A stretch of 64,000 nt of DNA. Origin: Sphingobacteruim zhuxiongii. GTDB taxonomy: Bacteria; Bacteroidota; Bacteroidia; Sphingobacteriales; Sphingobacteriaceae. The stretch covers positions 4,154,001 through 4,218,000 of the forward strand of contig NZ_CP045652.1 in assembly GCF_009557615.1 (NCBI RefSeq). Reading direction: 5' to 3'. The position numbers and the translations under genes are program-made. The notes beneath the pieces are model-generated. The model did not search any database, had not been told where the DNA came from, and saw only the letters and a program-made list of their open reading frames with translations. Positions 52,235 through 60,565 of this stretch are shown in pieces (position 1 is the stretch's first letter; every line of letters starts with the position of its first letter).

Positions 52235-53641
52235 ATGGAAGAAGATTTTGAATTTGGATCACCAGAAGAACAAAAAGTTTCTGTCGATCGTTATGAAGAA
52301 ATGCTGCGGAATGAGGATCAATATTTTTTCGACGCGAAGGCATTTGAAAGCATCATCGACTATTATATCACTAAGAATGATCCAATAAAAGCCTTACAAG
52401 TAGTAGAATTTGCGGCGGCACAACATCCTTTTGAAACCATGTTTCTTTTAAAGAAGGCGCAGCTGCTCGCAAGCACTATGCAATTTGAGCAAGCTTTAGA
52501 ATCTTTATCAAAAGCCGAACTACTGGAACCTTCCGAATCGGATATCTATTTGATTAGAGGCACAATTCTATCATCATTACAAGATCATAGTCTTGCTGAA
52601 GAGAACTTCTTCAAAGCATTAGAACTAAGTGATAGTCCCGATGAAATCTACTATCAAATAGCAGGCCTCTACCAAATGCAGGGTTCTTATCAAAAAGCAA
52701 TTGACTATTTACAAAAATGTCTTGCTTTAAATCATGAAAATCATGATGCATTGTATGAGATCGCCTTCTGTTATGATGTATTGGAGAAACAGGAAGAGAG
52801 CGTTGCTTTCTATAATAAATACATTGACTCGGATCCATACTCTTACACTGCTTGGTATAATTTAGGTAATGCATATCATAAGCTAGAGCAATTTGACGCA
52901 GCCATAGATGCGTATGATTATTCTATTTTAATTAAGGAAAACTACTCATCAGCTTACTTTAACAAAGGGAATGCCCTGGTTAATTTAGACCGCTATCAAG
53001 AAGCAATTGATGTATATAAACAGACATTTGAGTATGAACCTGCAACGGCCGATACGAATTGTGCGATTGGAGAGTGCTACGAGAAGCTTGAACGTATGGA
53101 CGAAGCTCGTCAATATTATAAAAAAGCTGTCAAATTAGATGCAAATCAAAGTGACGCATGGTTCGGCATTGGAGTAACCCTAGATTTTGAAGAACGGTAT
53201 TTCGAGTCTTTACATTTCTATAAGAAAGCATTGGAGATAGATGATGAAAATCCTGATTATTGGTTTGCGATAGCTGATGCACGATATAAATTAAAACAAT
53301 TCGACGAGTCGCTGGAGGCTTATTCAAAAGTCGTTGAACTGAATAGCACCGATATCGAAGCATGGTTAGATTATTCTTCACTATTATATGAACAGTCTAA
53401 GCTTAATGAGGCGATAGAAGTAATCTATGAAGCGATCAAATGTAATCCCGATGAGGCCTTACTATATTATCGATTAGTCGCCTATTTATTTGCAGCAGGT
53501 CAATACAATGAAGCTTTGAATTTCCTAGAAATGGCATTGCATAATAATCCCGACAAACACCATATCTTATTCGAATATCTACCCCAATTACAAGGAAATA
53601 AGGTGATTATCGATATCATAAAAAAATTCACAGAGAAATAA
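52235..53641 (+). CDS. Tetratricopeptide-repeat protein
   Basis: 468 residues, built from about ten TPR units (for example PDEIYYQIAGLYQMQGSYQKAIDYLQKCLAL, SYTAWYNLGNAYHKLEQFDAAIDAYDYSI, SDAWFGIGVTLDFEERYFESLHFYKKALEI). No signal peptide, so cytoplasmic. Conserved next to aroE in Bacteroidota as I recall, but the function is unknown. Its stop overlaps the aroE ATG by one base (TAATG). Confidence 0.9.
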   Translation: MEEDFEFGSPEEQKVSVDRYEEMLRNEDQYFFDAKAFESIIDYYITKNDPIKALQVVEFAAAQHPFETMFLLKKAQLLASTMQFEQALESLSKAELLEPSESDIYLIRGTILSSLQDHSLAEENFFKALELSDSPDEIYYQIAGLYQMQGSYQKAIDYLQKCLALNHENHDALYEIAFCYDVLEKQEESVAFYNKYIDSDPYSYTAWYNLGNAYHKLEQFDAAIDAYDYSILIKENYSSAYFNKGNALVNLDRYQEAIDVYKQTFEYEPATADTNCAIGECYEKLERMDEARQYYKKAVKLDANQSDAWFGIGVTLDFEERYFESLHFYKKALEIDDENPDYWFAIADARYKLKQFDESLEAYSKVVELNSTDIEAWLDYSSLLYEQSKLNEAIEVIYEAIKCNPDEALLYYRLVAYLFAAGQYNEALNFLEMALHNNPDKHHILFEYLPQLQGNKVIIDIIKKFTEK

Positions 53642-54387
53642 TGAGGAAACTAGGGTTAATAGGATATCCCCTGGGACATTCCTTTTCCAAAAAATATTAT
53701 CAAGAGAAGTTCGAAACAGAAAATATTGAGGGTATAGATTATGATCTATACCCTATTTCTAAAATAGAAGAATTCCCCAGTTTATATCAGAACGACAAGG
53801 AGTTCTATGGTGTAAATGTAACTATACCATATAAACAGAGTGTCATTCCTTATCTTGATGAACTTTCCCCGGAAGCGAAATCAATTGGTGCTGTCAATTG
53901 CATTCAAATTAAACAATGTGAGAATGACCAACCAAAACTTATCGGATACAATACTGATGTAATCGGTTTCATGAATTCATTGGAGCCCATTTTAAATAGT
54001 AACCATAGTAAAGCACTAATATTCGGAAATGGTGGAGCAACTAAAGCGGTTTGTTACGCTTTAGAAAAGCTAAACATCGAGTTTAAAGTTGTTAGCCGTA
54101 CGAAGTCAGAAGACACAATTTCTTATCCTGAACTTACAGAAGAAATAATAAGAGATCATAAATTACTAGTCAATTGCAGTCCTGTAGGAACTGCTCCAAA
54201 TATAGACGCATGCCCCGACATTCCTTATGAAGGAATTAGTGATAAACATCTCCTTTACGATTTGATTTATAATCCAGAAATAACACTTTTTCTTAAAAAG
54301 GGAAAAGAGAGAGGTGCATCAATTAAGAATGGCTATGAAATGCTGGTGTTACAAGCTGAGCAAAACTGGATAATTTGGAATCAATAA
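53641..54387 (+). CDS. aroE: Shikimate dehydrogenase
   Basis: 248 residues. Motifs: GYPLGHSFSKKYYQEKF (shikimate-binding Ser), GVNVTIPYKQSVIPYLD with the catalytic Lys, FGNGGATKAVCYAL (NADP-binding loop) and LVNCSPVGTAP. It reduces 3-dehydroshikimate in aromatic amino-acid synthesis. A start that overlaps the preceding TPR stop indicates coupling. Confidence 0.95.
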   Translation: MRKLGLIGYPLGHSFSKKYYQEKFETENIEGIDYDLYPISKIEEFPSLYQNDKEFYGVNVTIPYKQSVIPYLDELSPEAKSIGAVNCIQIKQCENDQPKLIGYNTDVIGFMNSLEPILNSNHSKALIFGNGGATKAVCYALEKLNIEFKVVSRTKSEDTISYPELTEEIIRDHKLLVNCSPVGTAPNIDACPDIPYEGISDKHLLYDLIYNPEITLFLKKGKERGASIKNGYEMLVLQAEQNWIIWNQ

Positions 54388-54956
54388 AATATATTCTGCT
54401 TTTATCTATCACCGTACTAATCTTTAGTTGCGGAAAACAAGATTATAGCCCTAAACCAAAAGGGTTTTATCGAATTAATTTACCGGAGAAATCCTATCGA
54501 AAGGCAGCTTTAAATTGTCCATATGAATTAGAGATACCGGACTATGCTAAGCTAGCTAATGACGAAAAAAATAATAAAAATAGATGCTGGAATAACATTG
54601 AGTTTCCCCAATTTAATGCGACTCTACATCTTAGTTATTTTCCAATAGATTCTAAAGCTACTTTCCAACAACTCTCGGAAGATGCAAGAACATTTGCATT
54701 TAAACATACTCCAAAAGCAACCGCTATAGATCAGTCGACGATTAGTATCCCTGCCCATGATGTTTACGGAATACAGTATTTAATCGGAGGAAATACAGCG
54801 TCAAACTATCAATTTTTTATTTCTGACAGCAGTAAACACTACCTCCGCGGAGCTCTTTATTTCAATGAGAAACCCCATCTCGACTCCATACAACCTGTTC
54901 TCGACTTTTTAAAAGCTGATATAAAACACTTAATTCATAGTGTAAAATGGAAATAA
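54375..54956 (+). CDS. gldD: Gliding-motility lipoprotein GldD
   Basis: 193 residues. The start codon is TTG; it overlaps the aroE end by 13 nt. No ATG gives the needed signal peptide, which reads MESIKYILLLSITVLIFSC with a lipobox Cys19. The mature part, PKPKGFYRINLPEKSYRKAALNCPYELEIPDYAKL, matches GldD. GldD is essential for gliding and type IX secretion in Flavobacterium; homologues in non-gliding Sphingobacteriaceae have unclear roles, and no other gld gene is in the window. Confidence 0.88.
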   Translation: MESIKYILLLSITVLIFSCGKQDYSPKPKGFYRINLPEKSYRKAALNCPYELEIPDYAKLANDEKNNKNRCWNNIEFPQFNATLHLSYFPIDSKATFQQLSEDARTFAFKHTPKATAIDQSTISIPAHDVYGIQYLIGGNTASNYQFFISDSSKHYLRGALYFNEKPHLDSIQPVLDFLKADIKHLIHSVKWK

Positions 54957-54960
54957 TGTC

Positions 54961-54968
54961 TATTTTTG
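54961..54968 (+). promoter_or_regulatory. Promoter -7 box of the MBL hydrolase gene
   Basis: TATTTTTG, exact TAnnTTTG, ending 3 nt before the ATG at 54972; leaderless if active. It overlaps an upstream TTG that could otherwise serve as a start. Confidence 0.5.
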
Positions 54969-54971
54969 AGC

Positions 54972-55613
54972 ATGTTGCAGATAAAGACCTTTGTATTTAA
55001 TCCCTATCAGGAAAATACCTACTTAATCATAGATGAGCACAAAAACTGTCTTATCGTTGATCCAGGTATGCACAATTATATCGAAGAAAAACAATTTTCA
55101 GATTATATTGAAACGGAAGGGTTAACACCAATCGCTTTGGTAAATACCCATGGACATATAGATCATGTCTTGGGAAATAAATATGTAGCAGAAACATATG
55201 GATTGACTCCACAATTTCACGAAGGAGAGCTCCCTCTTATTATTCAAGTACAAAACTATGCTCCTCAGATGGGGATACGTTACGAACCTTCACCAATACC
55301 TGAAACTTTCTTAACAGAACAGGATACATTAACAATTGGAGATGAAACCATACGTTTTATATTAGCTCCCGGTCATTCCCCAGCACACTTATGTTTATAC
55401 AGTGAAAAATATAAATTTTTAATTGGAGGCGATGTGTTATTCCGTGGAAGTATCGGACGAACAGACTTACCTGGAGGCAATCACCAACAGCTACTAGATA
55501 GTATTGCTAATAAAATATACACACTTCCCGAAGATATTATCGTATATCCAGGACACGGTCCTTCTACTACAATCAAAGAGGAAAAATTAAGTAATCCATT
55601 TATCAGAGGGTAA
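54972..55613 (+). CDS. Metallo-beta-lactamase-fold hydrolase
   Basis: 213 residues from MLQIKTFVFNPYQENTYLI. Zinc ligands follow the HxHxDH pattern (NTHGHIDHVLGNKY), with GHSPAHLCLY, the metal-bridging GGDVLFRGSIGRTDLPGG and YPGHGPSTTI. This is the glyoxalase II/YcbL-like group that hydrolyses thioesters; the substrate is not fixed. Two residues earlier a TTG exists, but the -7 box overlaps it. It is 4 nt upstream of the permease. Confidence 0.92.
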   Translation: MLQIKTFVFNPYQENTYLIIDEHKNCLIVDPGMHNYIEEKQFSDYIETEGLTPIALVNTHGHIDHVLGNKYVAETYGLTPQFHEGELPLIIQVQNYAPQMGIRYEPSPIPETFLTEQDTLTIGDETIRFILAPGHSPAHLCLYSEKYKFLIGGDVLFRGSIGRTDLPGGNHQQLLDSIANKIYTLPEDIIVYPGHGPSTTIKEEKLSNPFIRG

Positions 55614-55617
55614 GTTC

Positions 55618-56847
55618 ATGAGATTAGCACTTTTTTTCGCAAAACGCTATCTATTTTCGAAGAAATCAGTTAATGCTATCAACATTATTTCATCGATTAG
55701 TGTTGTCGGTGTTTTAGTAAGCACTGCTGCACTAGTTATCGTATTATCCTTCTACAATGGTTTGGAAAAGTTTATTCTTTCCCAATACAGCATCTTTTCT
55801 CCAGAACTGAGGATAGAACCGGCGAAAGGAAAAGTCTTCTCGACTTCCAATGAAACGTTCAAAACCCTTCGATCCAATCCAAAAATACAATCTTATACAG
55901 AAGTCCTAGAGGATAAGATATTAGCAGAGTATAATCATCAGCAATTTATTGGACGTATTAAAGGAATTGAACCCGAAAGTATACATCGACATGCTTCTCA
56001 AGAGATGCTCTTCGCGGGGCAACTAGATGTTCGAATCGACAGTGCGAATTACGCTATTCTAGGCGCTCAAGTGCAAGCTAACCTCCAAGTACCACTTCAG
56101 GGTAACGAAAACTACTTAACGCTTCATATACCCGATAAAAACGCGTCTGCTACAAGTATTAATCCCCTTGATGAGATTAGGACAAGAACAATCGCGTCAA
56201 GTGCAATCTTAAAATTCCAACCAGGTTTCGATGATCTTATCTTAGTGCCTATTGACTTCGCTAAAGATCTATTGAATGAGTACAATAGCATTTCCGCCAT
56301 CGAACTATTTGGAGCAAACGATAATTCGAAAACACTTCAAAACGAAATACAAACACTTATCGGAAAAGACTATATCGTCAAAAACCGGGAACAACAAAAT
56401 CCAACACTTTATAAAACCGTTCGATCAGAAAAGTGGATTGTGTTCTTTATTATAACCATAATTGGAATAATAGCCATATTTAACATTATTGGATCATTAA
56501 CGATGCTAGTCATAGACAAAAAGCAAGATATGGTCGTTTTAAATAGCCTAGGAGCCAATAGAACATTGATTCAAAACATCTTTTTCTACCAGGGAGTATT
56601 AATTGCTCTTATCGGAAGTGTCGTTGGTGGAACGTTAGGCCTAATATTTTGTGTTTTGCAAGAGAAATATGGATTTGTACAGACTAATGAGGGATCGCTA
56701 TTTGACGCATACCCTGTAGACGTTCGATACTATGACATCGTAATCATCTTTCTAACGGTATTACTCGTGTCCATCATAGTTTCCTATGTGGCATCAAAAT
56801 TAAGTATCAAAGGATTTAAGAAAATTGAAGAACTAGATTCTAACTAG
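55618..56847 (+). CDS. FtsX/LolE-family ABC transporter permease
   Basis: 409 residues, four membrane helices: one near the N-terminus (SVNAINIISSISVVGVLVSTAALVIVLSFYNGL), a large periplasmic domain (about 50-270) and three at the C-terminus (IVFFIITIIGIIAIFNIIGSLTML and others). The layout is MacB/LolCE-like; LolC and LolE extract lipoproteins from the inner membrane. No ATPase gene is near. Its stop shares the CTAG tetranucleotide with the stop of the convergent gene. Confidence 0.88.
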   Translation: MRLALFFAKRYLFSKKSVNAINIISSISVVGVLVSTAALVIVLSFYNGLEKFILSQYSIFSPELRIEPAKGKVFSTSNETFKTLRSNPKIQSYTEVLEDKILAEYNHQQFIGRIKGIEPESIHRHASQEMLFAGQLDVRIDSANYAILGAQVQANLQVPLQGNENYLTLHIPDKNASATSINPLDEIRTRTIASSAILKFQPGFDDLILVPIDFAKDLLNEYNSISAIELFGANDNSKTLQNEIQTLIGKDYIVKNREQQNPTLYKTVRSEKWIVFFIITIIGIIAIFNIIGSLTMLVIDKKQDMVVLNSLGANRTLIQNIFFYQGVLIALIGSVVGGTLGLIFCVLQEKYGFVQTNEGSLFDAYPVDVRYYDIVIIFLTVLLVSIIVSYVASKLSIKGFKKIEELDSN

Positions 56848-57500
56848 TATTTGAGGCGTTCGCGACTAAAGTCCCCTCTTTTGATTTGATTAATCAGCTG
56901 TCCCCAAGCAAAAGGATTCAGCAATGGATTTGCAAAATTCTGGTTAATGGCTTTATTTGACATATTGATATGCCTTTGGAAATTATTATAAGCCTGAATC
57001 TCATCGGCACTTCTTGGAACAATCTTAGATAATGCTGCTAAGGCCTGCGGAGACAAGTTTCGTTGAGCAGAAAGAATATCATCAGCACCGACATTTAGCG
57101 CCAGAAACTCTCGATTAAATTCCTCAATACTTGCCCATGGCAAGGGACGCCCAATTGTGACAACTGGGAGCTCTTTTACCAATGGCGTCAACTCTATATT
57201 TAACGTGTATTTATCGGTTGAAGTTTGAGGGATAGTAATAGCCAACGTGGCATATCCAATTGAAGAAAGCTCAATAATATCTCCTGTACGTACGACAAAA
57301 GTGAAATAGCCTTCATGATTCGCAGAATAGGTTTCATTGCCAAAAGAAGTGTTCCTAAGCGTTACGTAAGGCACAGCGACGTCGGTACTTACGGCAGAAA
57401 TAATTCCAGAAAATTGCACAATACGCTTCTCCTGTGCAAATGTAGTCATACATAAACACAGCAAAACGCATACAGATAAAATTTTCAGATATAAATTCAT
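56844..57500 (-). CDS. CarboxypepD_reg-like domain protein, secreted
   Basis: 218 residues. Signal peptide MNLYLKILSVCVLLCLCMTTFAQ, then a short carboxypeptidase-regulatory-like beta-sandwich (FSGIISAVSTDVAVPYVTLRNTSFGNETYSANHEGYFTF). The C-terminal half (about residues 130-218) is helical and not recognised. Proteins with this domain arrangement are common and uncharacterised in Bacteroidota. Convergent with the permease, overlapping by 4 nt. Confidence 0.72.
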   Translation of the reverse strand: MNLYLKILSVCVLLCLCMTTFAQEKRIVQFSGIISAVSTDVAVPYVTLRNTSFGNETYSANHEGYFTFVVRTGDIIELSSIGYATLAITIPQTSTDKYTLNIELTPLVKELPVVTIGRPLPWASIEEFNREFLALNVGADDILSAQRNLSPQALAALSKIVPRSADEIQAYNNFQRHINMSNKAINQNFANPLLNPFAWGQLINQIKRGDFSRERLKY

Positions 57501-57570
57501 TTACTCACAAAACTAATGAAAACGAATTATAGACGCTGTTAAATTGTGTTAACGGCATCTATCATTTTAA

Positions 57571-57846
57571 TTACAATTGATTCGGAGTAATTGCATTAGG
57601 GTCATTAATATCCGTCAAGTTGATTGCTTCGACAGAAACGATCTCTGGAACTGCCTTTTTAATCGCCTGTTCCAATCCCGCTTTAAATGTCATTATGCTC
57701 ATCGAGCAACTCGCACAGGTTCCAAGCAACTTCAATTTGACTACATTGTCAGGTGTAATTTCCTCGATAGAAACGTTTCCACCATCAGTTTCCAAATAAG
57801 GTCTGATAGACTCCAGTGCCTGCTCTACTCTCTCTAATAAGGTCAT
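57571..57846 (-). CDS. nifU: NifU-type iron-sulfur scaffold
   Basis: 91 residues, a single C-terminal NifU domain with C44xxC47 (LLGTCASCSMSIMTF) for a transferable [4Fe-4S] or [2Fe-2S] cluster. NFU-type proteins deliver clusters to enzymes such as those of complex I. Its own promoter has a TTG and an exact -7 box with 20-nt spacing. Start chosen at MTLLERVEQALESIRPYLE. Confidence 0.93.
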   Translation of the reverse strand: MTLLERVEQALESIRPYLETDGGNVSIEEITPDNVVKLKLLGTCASCSMSIMTFKAGLEQAIKKAVPEIVSVEAINLTDINDPNAITPNQL

Positions 57847-57894
57847 TTTAATATTTTTAATAGAATTTAATAGTAAATATAGTTATTTTTTCAA

Positions 57895-57925
57895 CAAATG
57901 TAGTTTACGCCTCGTAATTCAACAA
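57895..57925 (-). promoter_or_regulatory. Promoter of nifU
   Basis: On the minus strand, TTG (57923-57925) and TACATTTG (57895-57902, exact TAnnTTTG) are 20 nt apart, the expected spacing for this phylum. Confidence 0.6.
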
Positions 57926-58021
57926 TCCACTGACTTTGCCTGATTCTTAGTTAAAGATTGTTAAAAGCATGATAACAAAGCTTCTTCTCCATAGAATTCA
58001 ACTATTTTAGCACCAAAATAT

Positions 58022-58054
58022 AATTGAAAATTAGTATTAATTGACGTATCTTTG
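58022..58054 (+). promoter_or_regulatory. Promoter of bamD
   Basis: ATTG (58022-58025) and TATCTTTG (58047-58054, exact TAnnTTTG), 21 nt apart. The -7 box ends 4 nt before the ATG at 58059, so the RNA starts at about the start codon. Confidence 0.65.
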
Positions 58055-58058
58055 TGAG

Positions 58059-58988
58059 ATGTTTTTAAAGAATCATGTATTTAGCCTAATTGTCGGCGCT
58101 TCATTGCTATTTGTTTTTGGAAGCTGCAAAAGCAAATTCGAAAAACTACGTGCCAGCAATAATATACAAATGAAATATCAAGAAGCTATTAAATACTACG
58201 AGAAAGAGAAGTATTCAAAAGCCTTGACTTTATTTGAAGATTTGTTAACGCGTTATCGAGGTACTGCGGATGCAGAAGACCTTGCTTATTATACTGCTTA
58301 TGCAAGTTATAGGCTAAAAGACTATATTTCTGCGAGATACCATTTCAAACAATTTGCTCAAAATTACCCGAACAGTCAACGTGCAGAAGAATGTCGATTC
58401 ATGTCTGCTTATTGTTTCTACCTAGACTCTCCGAGATCAAATTTAGACCAAGAAAACACACGTAAGGCGATAGAAGAGCTTCAATTATTCGTGAATCTAT
58501 ATCCTGAATCTGATCGTGCTAAAGAAGCATCCGAACTTATTCAGACTTTACGCGATAAATTGGAAAAGAAAGCATTTGACAATGCAAAATTGTATTATAA
58601 TATGGGGCTTCCAGATGATTACCGTGCAGCGGTAATTGCATTGGAGAATGTTCTAAAACAATACCCAGACACGAAGCATGCGGAAGATGTTGAGTATCTA
58701 TTAATCAAATCACAGTACTTGTTTGCTGATAATAGCTATGCGCATCGTCAGGAAGAGCGATTTAACCAAATGCTTGACTACTTTGAGAGCTTTTCTGAGC
58801 ACTTCCCTGAAAGTAAATACGGCAGCGAATTAAAAGGATTAAGATCTAGTGCTGAACGCAAAATTTCTTTAGCAATCAAACGTGTTGAGGAAGACAAGAA
58901 ATTGAGAAAACAACAAGAAGAAGAATTAGGTATATCTACTTCAACAAGCGGACAAGCTTCCTCCGAGGAAAATAAAGAGAAGAATTAA
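58059..58988 (+). CDS. bamD: Outer-membrane assembly lipoprotein BamD
   Basis: 309 residues from MFLKNHVFSLIVGASLLFVFGSC, with a lipobox; an upstream Met at 58041 would lie before the -7 box. The mature part is made of TPR-like repeats (YQEAIKYYEKEKYSKALTLFEDLLTRYRG, YHFKQFAQNYPNSQRAEECRFMSAYCFY, NMGLPDDYRAAVIALENVLKQYPDTKHAEDVEY), the BamD fold. It brings outer-membrane proteins to BamA. The C-terminus is charged and low in complexity (RKQQEEELGISTSTSG). It is followed by rpoZ and coaBC, the usual order in this phylum. Confidence 0.93.
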   Translation: MFLKNHVFSLIVGASLLFVFGSCKSKFEKLRASNNIQMKYQEAIKYYEKEKYSKALTLFEDLLTRYRGTADAEDLAYYTAYASYRLKDYISARYHFKQFAQNYPNSQRAEECRFMSAYCFYLDSPRSNLDQENTRKAIEELQLFVNLYPESDRAKEASELIQTLRDKLEKKAFDNAKLYYNMGLPDDYRAAVIALENVLKQYPDTKHAEDVEYLLIKSQYLFADNSYAHRQEERFNQMLDYFESFSEHFPESKYGSELKGLRSSAERKISLAIKRVEEDKKLRKQQEEELGISTSTSGQASSEENKEKN

Positions 58989-58989
58989 T

Positions 58990-58997
58990 TATCTTTG
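58990..58997 (+). promoter_or_regulatory. Promoter -7 box of rpoZ
   Basis: TATCTTTG, exact TAnnTTTG, 20 nt before the rpoZ ATG (59018) and just after the bamD stop, so rpoZ-coaBC can also be read from here. Confidence 0.5.
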
Positions 58998-59017
58998 TAA
59001 ATAATATCATTTTAAAT

Positions 59018-59344
59018 ATGAGCCAGAATAAAACTTCAGTTGCAAATAGTACGGTAACACGAGATTTAAGAGAGTTGGATAAAGGAACTGATAACTTATA
59101 CGAGTCAATCGTAGTAATCAGCAAACGTGCTAACCAAATTTCTGTCGATATCAAGGAAGAATTGAACCAAAAGCTTTCTGAGTTTGCAAGTAGCAATGAC
59201 AATTTGGAAGAGGTATTTGAAAACCGTGAGCAAATTGAAATCTCTAAACACTACGAACGTATGCCAAAACCATCGTTAGTAGCGATTGACGAGTTTTTAC
59301 ATGATAAAGTATACTTTAGAAACCCATCTAAAGAGCAAGAATAG
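59018..59344 (+). CDS. rpoZ: RNA polymerase omega subunit (Bacteroidota type)
   Basis: 108 residues. The conserved core is visible as LDKGTDNLYESIVVISKRANQIS; the rest is a charged helix and a tail (KPSLVAIDEFLHDKVYF) typical of the phylum's omega. It helps fold beta' and stabilises RNA polymerase. Position between bamD and coaBC supports the call, as the sequence is short and diverged. The coaBC start is 9 nt after the stop. Confidence 0.85.
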   Translation: MSQNKTSVANSTVTRDLRELDKGTDNLYESIVVISKRANQISVDIKEELNQKLSEFASSNDNLEEVFENREQIEISKHYERMPKPSLVAIDEFLHDKVYFRNPSKEQE

Positions 59345-59353
59345 GTTTATACC

Positions 59354-60559
59354 ATGTCCTTGCAAGGAAAACATATTGTAATTGGCGTAAGCGGCAGTAT
59401 TGCCGCTTATAAAATTGCAAGTCTAATTAGACTTCTACGCAAGGAAAATGCTTCTGTACAGGTTATCATGACCGAAGAAGCTTGTTCATTTATCACTCCA
59501 CTTACGCTTTCAACATTATCCAATAACCCCGTTTTTGTAGATTACTACAACAAAACAACAGGGGAATGGAATAATCATGTCCATATTGCAGAATCTGCAG
59601 ACCTTATCCTAATCGCACCTGCGACCGCTAATACAATTGCTAAATGTGCACAAGGTCTATGTGATAATTTGTTATTAGCGACTTATCTATCTGCGAAAGG
59701 TGTTGTATACTTCGCCCCGGCAATGGACTTAGATATGTGGAAACATCCCGCCGTACAACATAACATCGATCTTCTAAAGCAATTCGGAAATCAAGTTATT
59801 CCCCCAGGAAAAGGAGAGCTTGCGAGCGGTTTGGTTGGCGAAGGACGCTTAGCAGAACCTGAGGAGATATTGCACTTTATTAAGAACAATTTAGGGCAGT
59901 CAAAACCTCTAAAAGGCAAAAAAGCATTGGTTTCCGCTGGGCCAACACATGAAGCTATTGATCCGGTTCGTTTCATTGGAAATCATTCAAGTGGTAAGAT
60001 GGGTTTTGCAATTGCAGAGAAACTAAATGCTCTTGGAGCTGATGTAACTCTAGTAAGTGGACCAACATCCCTTGCAACCCCAATAGGCGTCAACAGGATC
60101 GATATTACCTCAGCAAAACAATTGTTAGATGTCTGTATCGATGAGTTTCCTAATTCTGATATTACGGTAATGAGTGCCGCTGTTGCTGATTATACCCCAG
60201 AAGAAGTCGCAACACAAAAGATTAAAAAGAAAGAGGATCATTTCTCAATCGCTTTAAAAAAGACAACAGATATCCTAGCGACATTGGGGCAATTGAAGAA
60301 AGACGACCAACTGTTGGTTGGCTTCGCCTTAGAAACGAACAATGAAATTGAAAACGCAAAAGATAAGCTTAAGCGAAAAAATCTAGATTTCATTGTCTTA
60401 AACTCCATGCAAGACAAAGGAGCAGGATTCGCTCACGACACAAATAAGGTAACTGTAATAGATCAAACAGGCGAAATTATTCATTTCGATCTTAAATCGA
60501 AAGACGCCGTTGCTACAGATCTTTGTGACATAATCGCAAGTCAAATACAAAGCAAATAA
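59354..60559 (+). CDS. coaBC: Bifunctional CoaBC (PPC synthetase/decarboxylase)
   Basis: 401 residues. The N-terminal flavin domain has GVSGSIAAYKIASLIR, HVHIAESADLILIAPATANTIAK (catalytic His) and PAMDLDMW; the C-terminal ligase domain begins near 190 (GKKALVSAGPTHEAIDPVRFIGNHSSGKMG) and has KIKKKEDHFSI. It makes 4'-phosphopantetheine in coenzyme A synthesis from phosphopantothenate and cysteine. In GELASGLVGEGRLAEP a Ser stands where E. coli CoaBC has Cys158, which I recall is usual in this phylum. Confidence 0.95.
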   Translation: MSLQGKHIVIGVSGSIAAYKIASLIRLLRKENASVQVIMTEEACSFITPLTLSTLSNNPVFVDYYNKTTGEWNNHVHIAESADLILIAPATANTIAKCAQGLCDNLLLATYLSAKGVVYFAPAMDLDMWKHPAVQHNIDLLKQFGNQVIPPGKGELASGLVGEGRLAEPEEILHFIKNNLGQSKPLKGKKALVSAGPTHEAIDPVRFIGNHSSGKMGFAIAEKLNALGADVTLVSGPTSLATPIGVNRIDITSAKQLLDVCIDEFPNSDITVMSAAVADYTPEEVATQKIKKKEDHFSIALKKTTDILATLGQLKKDDQLLVGFALETNNEIENAKDKLKRKNLDFIVLNSMQDKGAGFAHDTNKVTVIDQTGEIIHFDLKSKDAVATDLCDIIASQIQSK

Positions 60560-60565
60560 TTCAAT

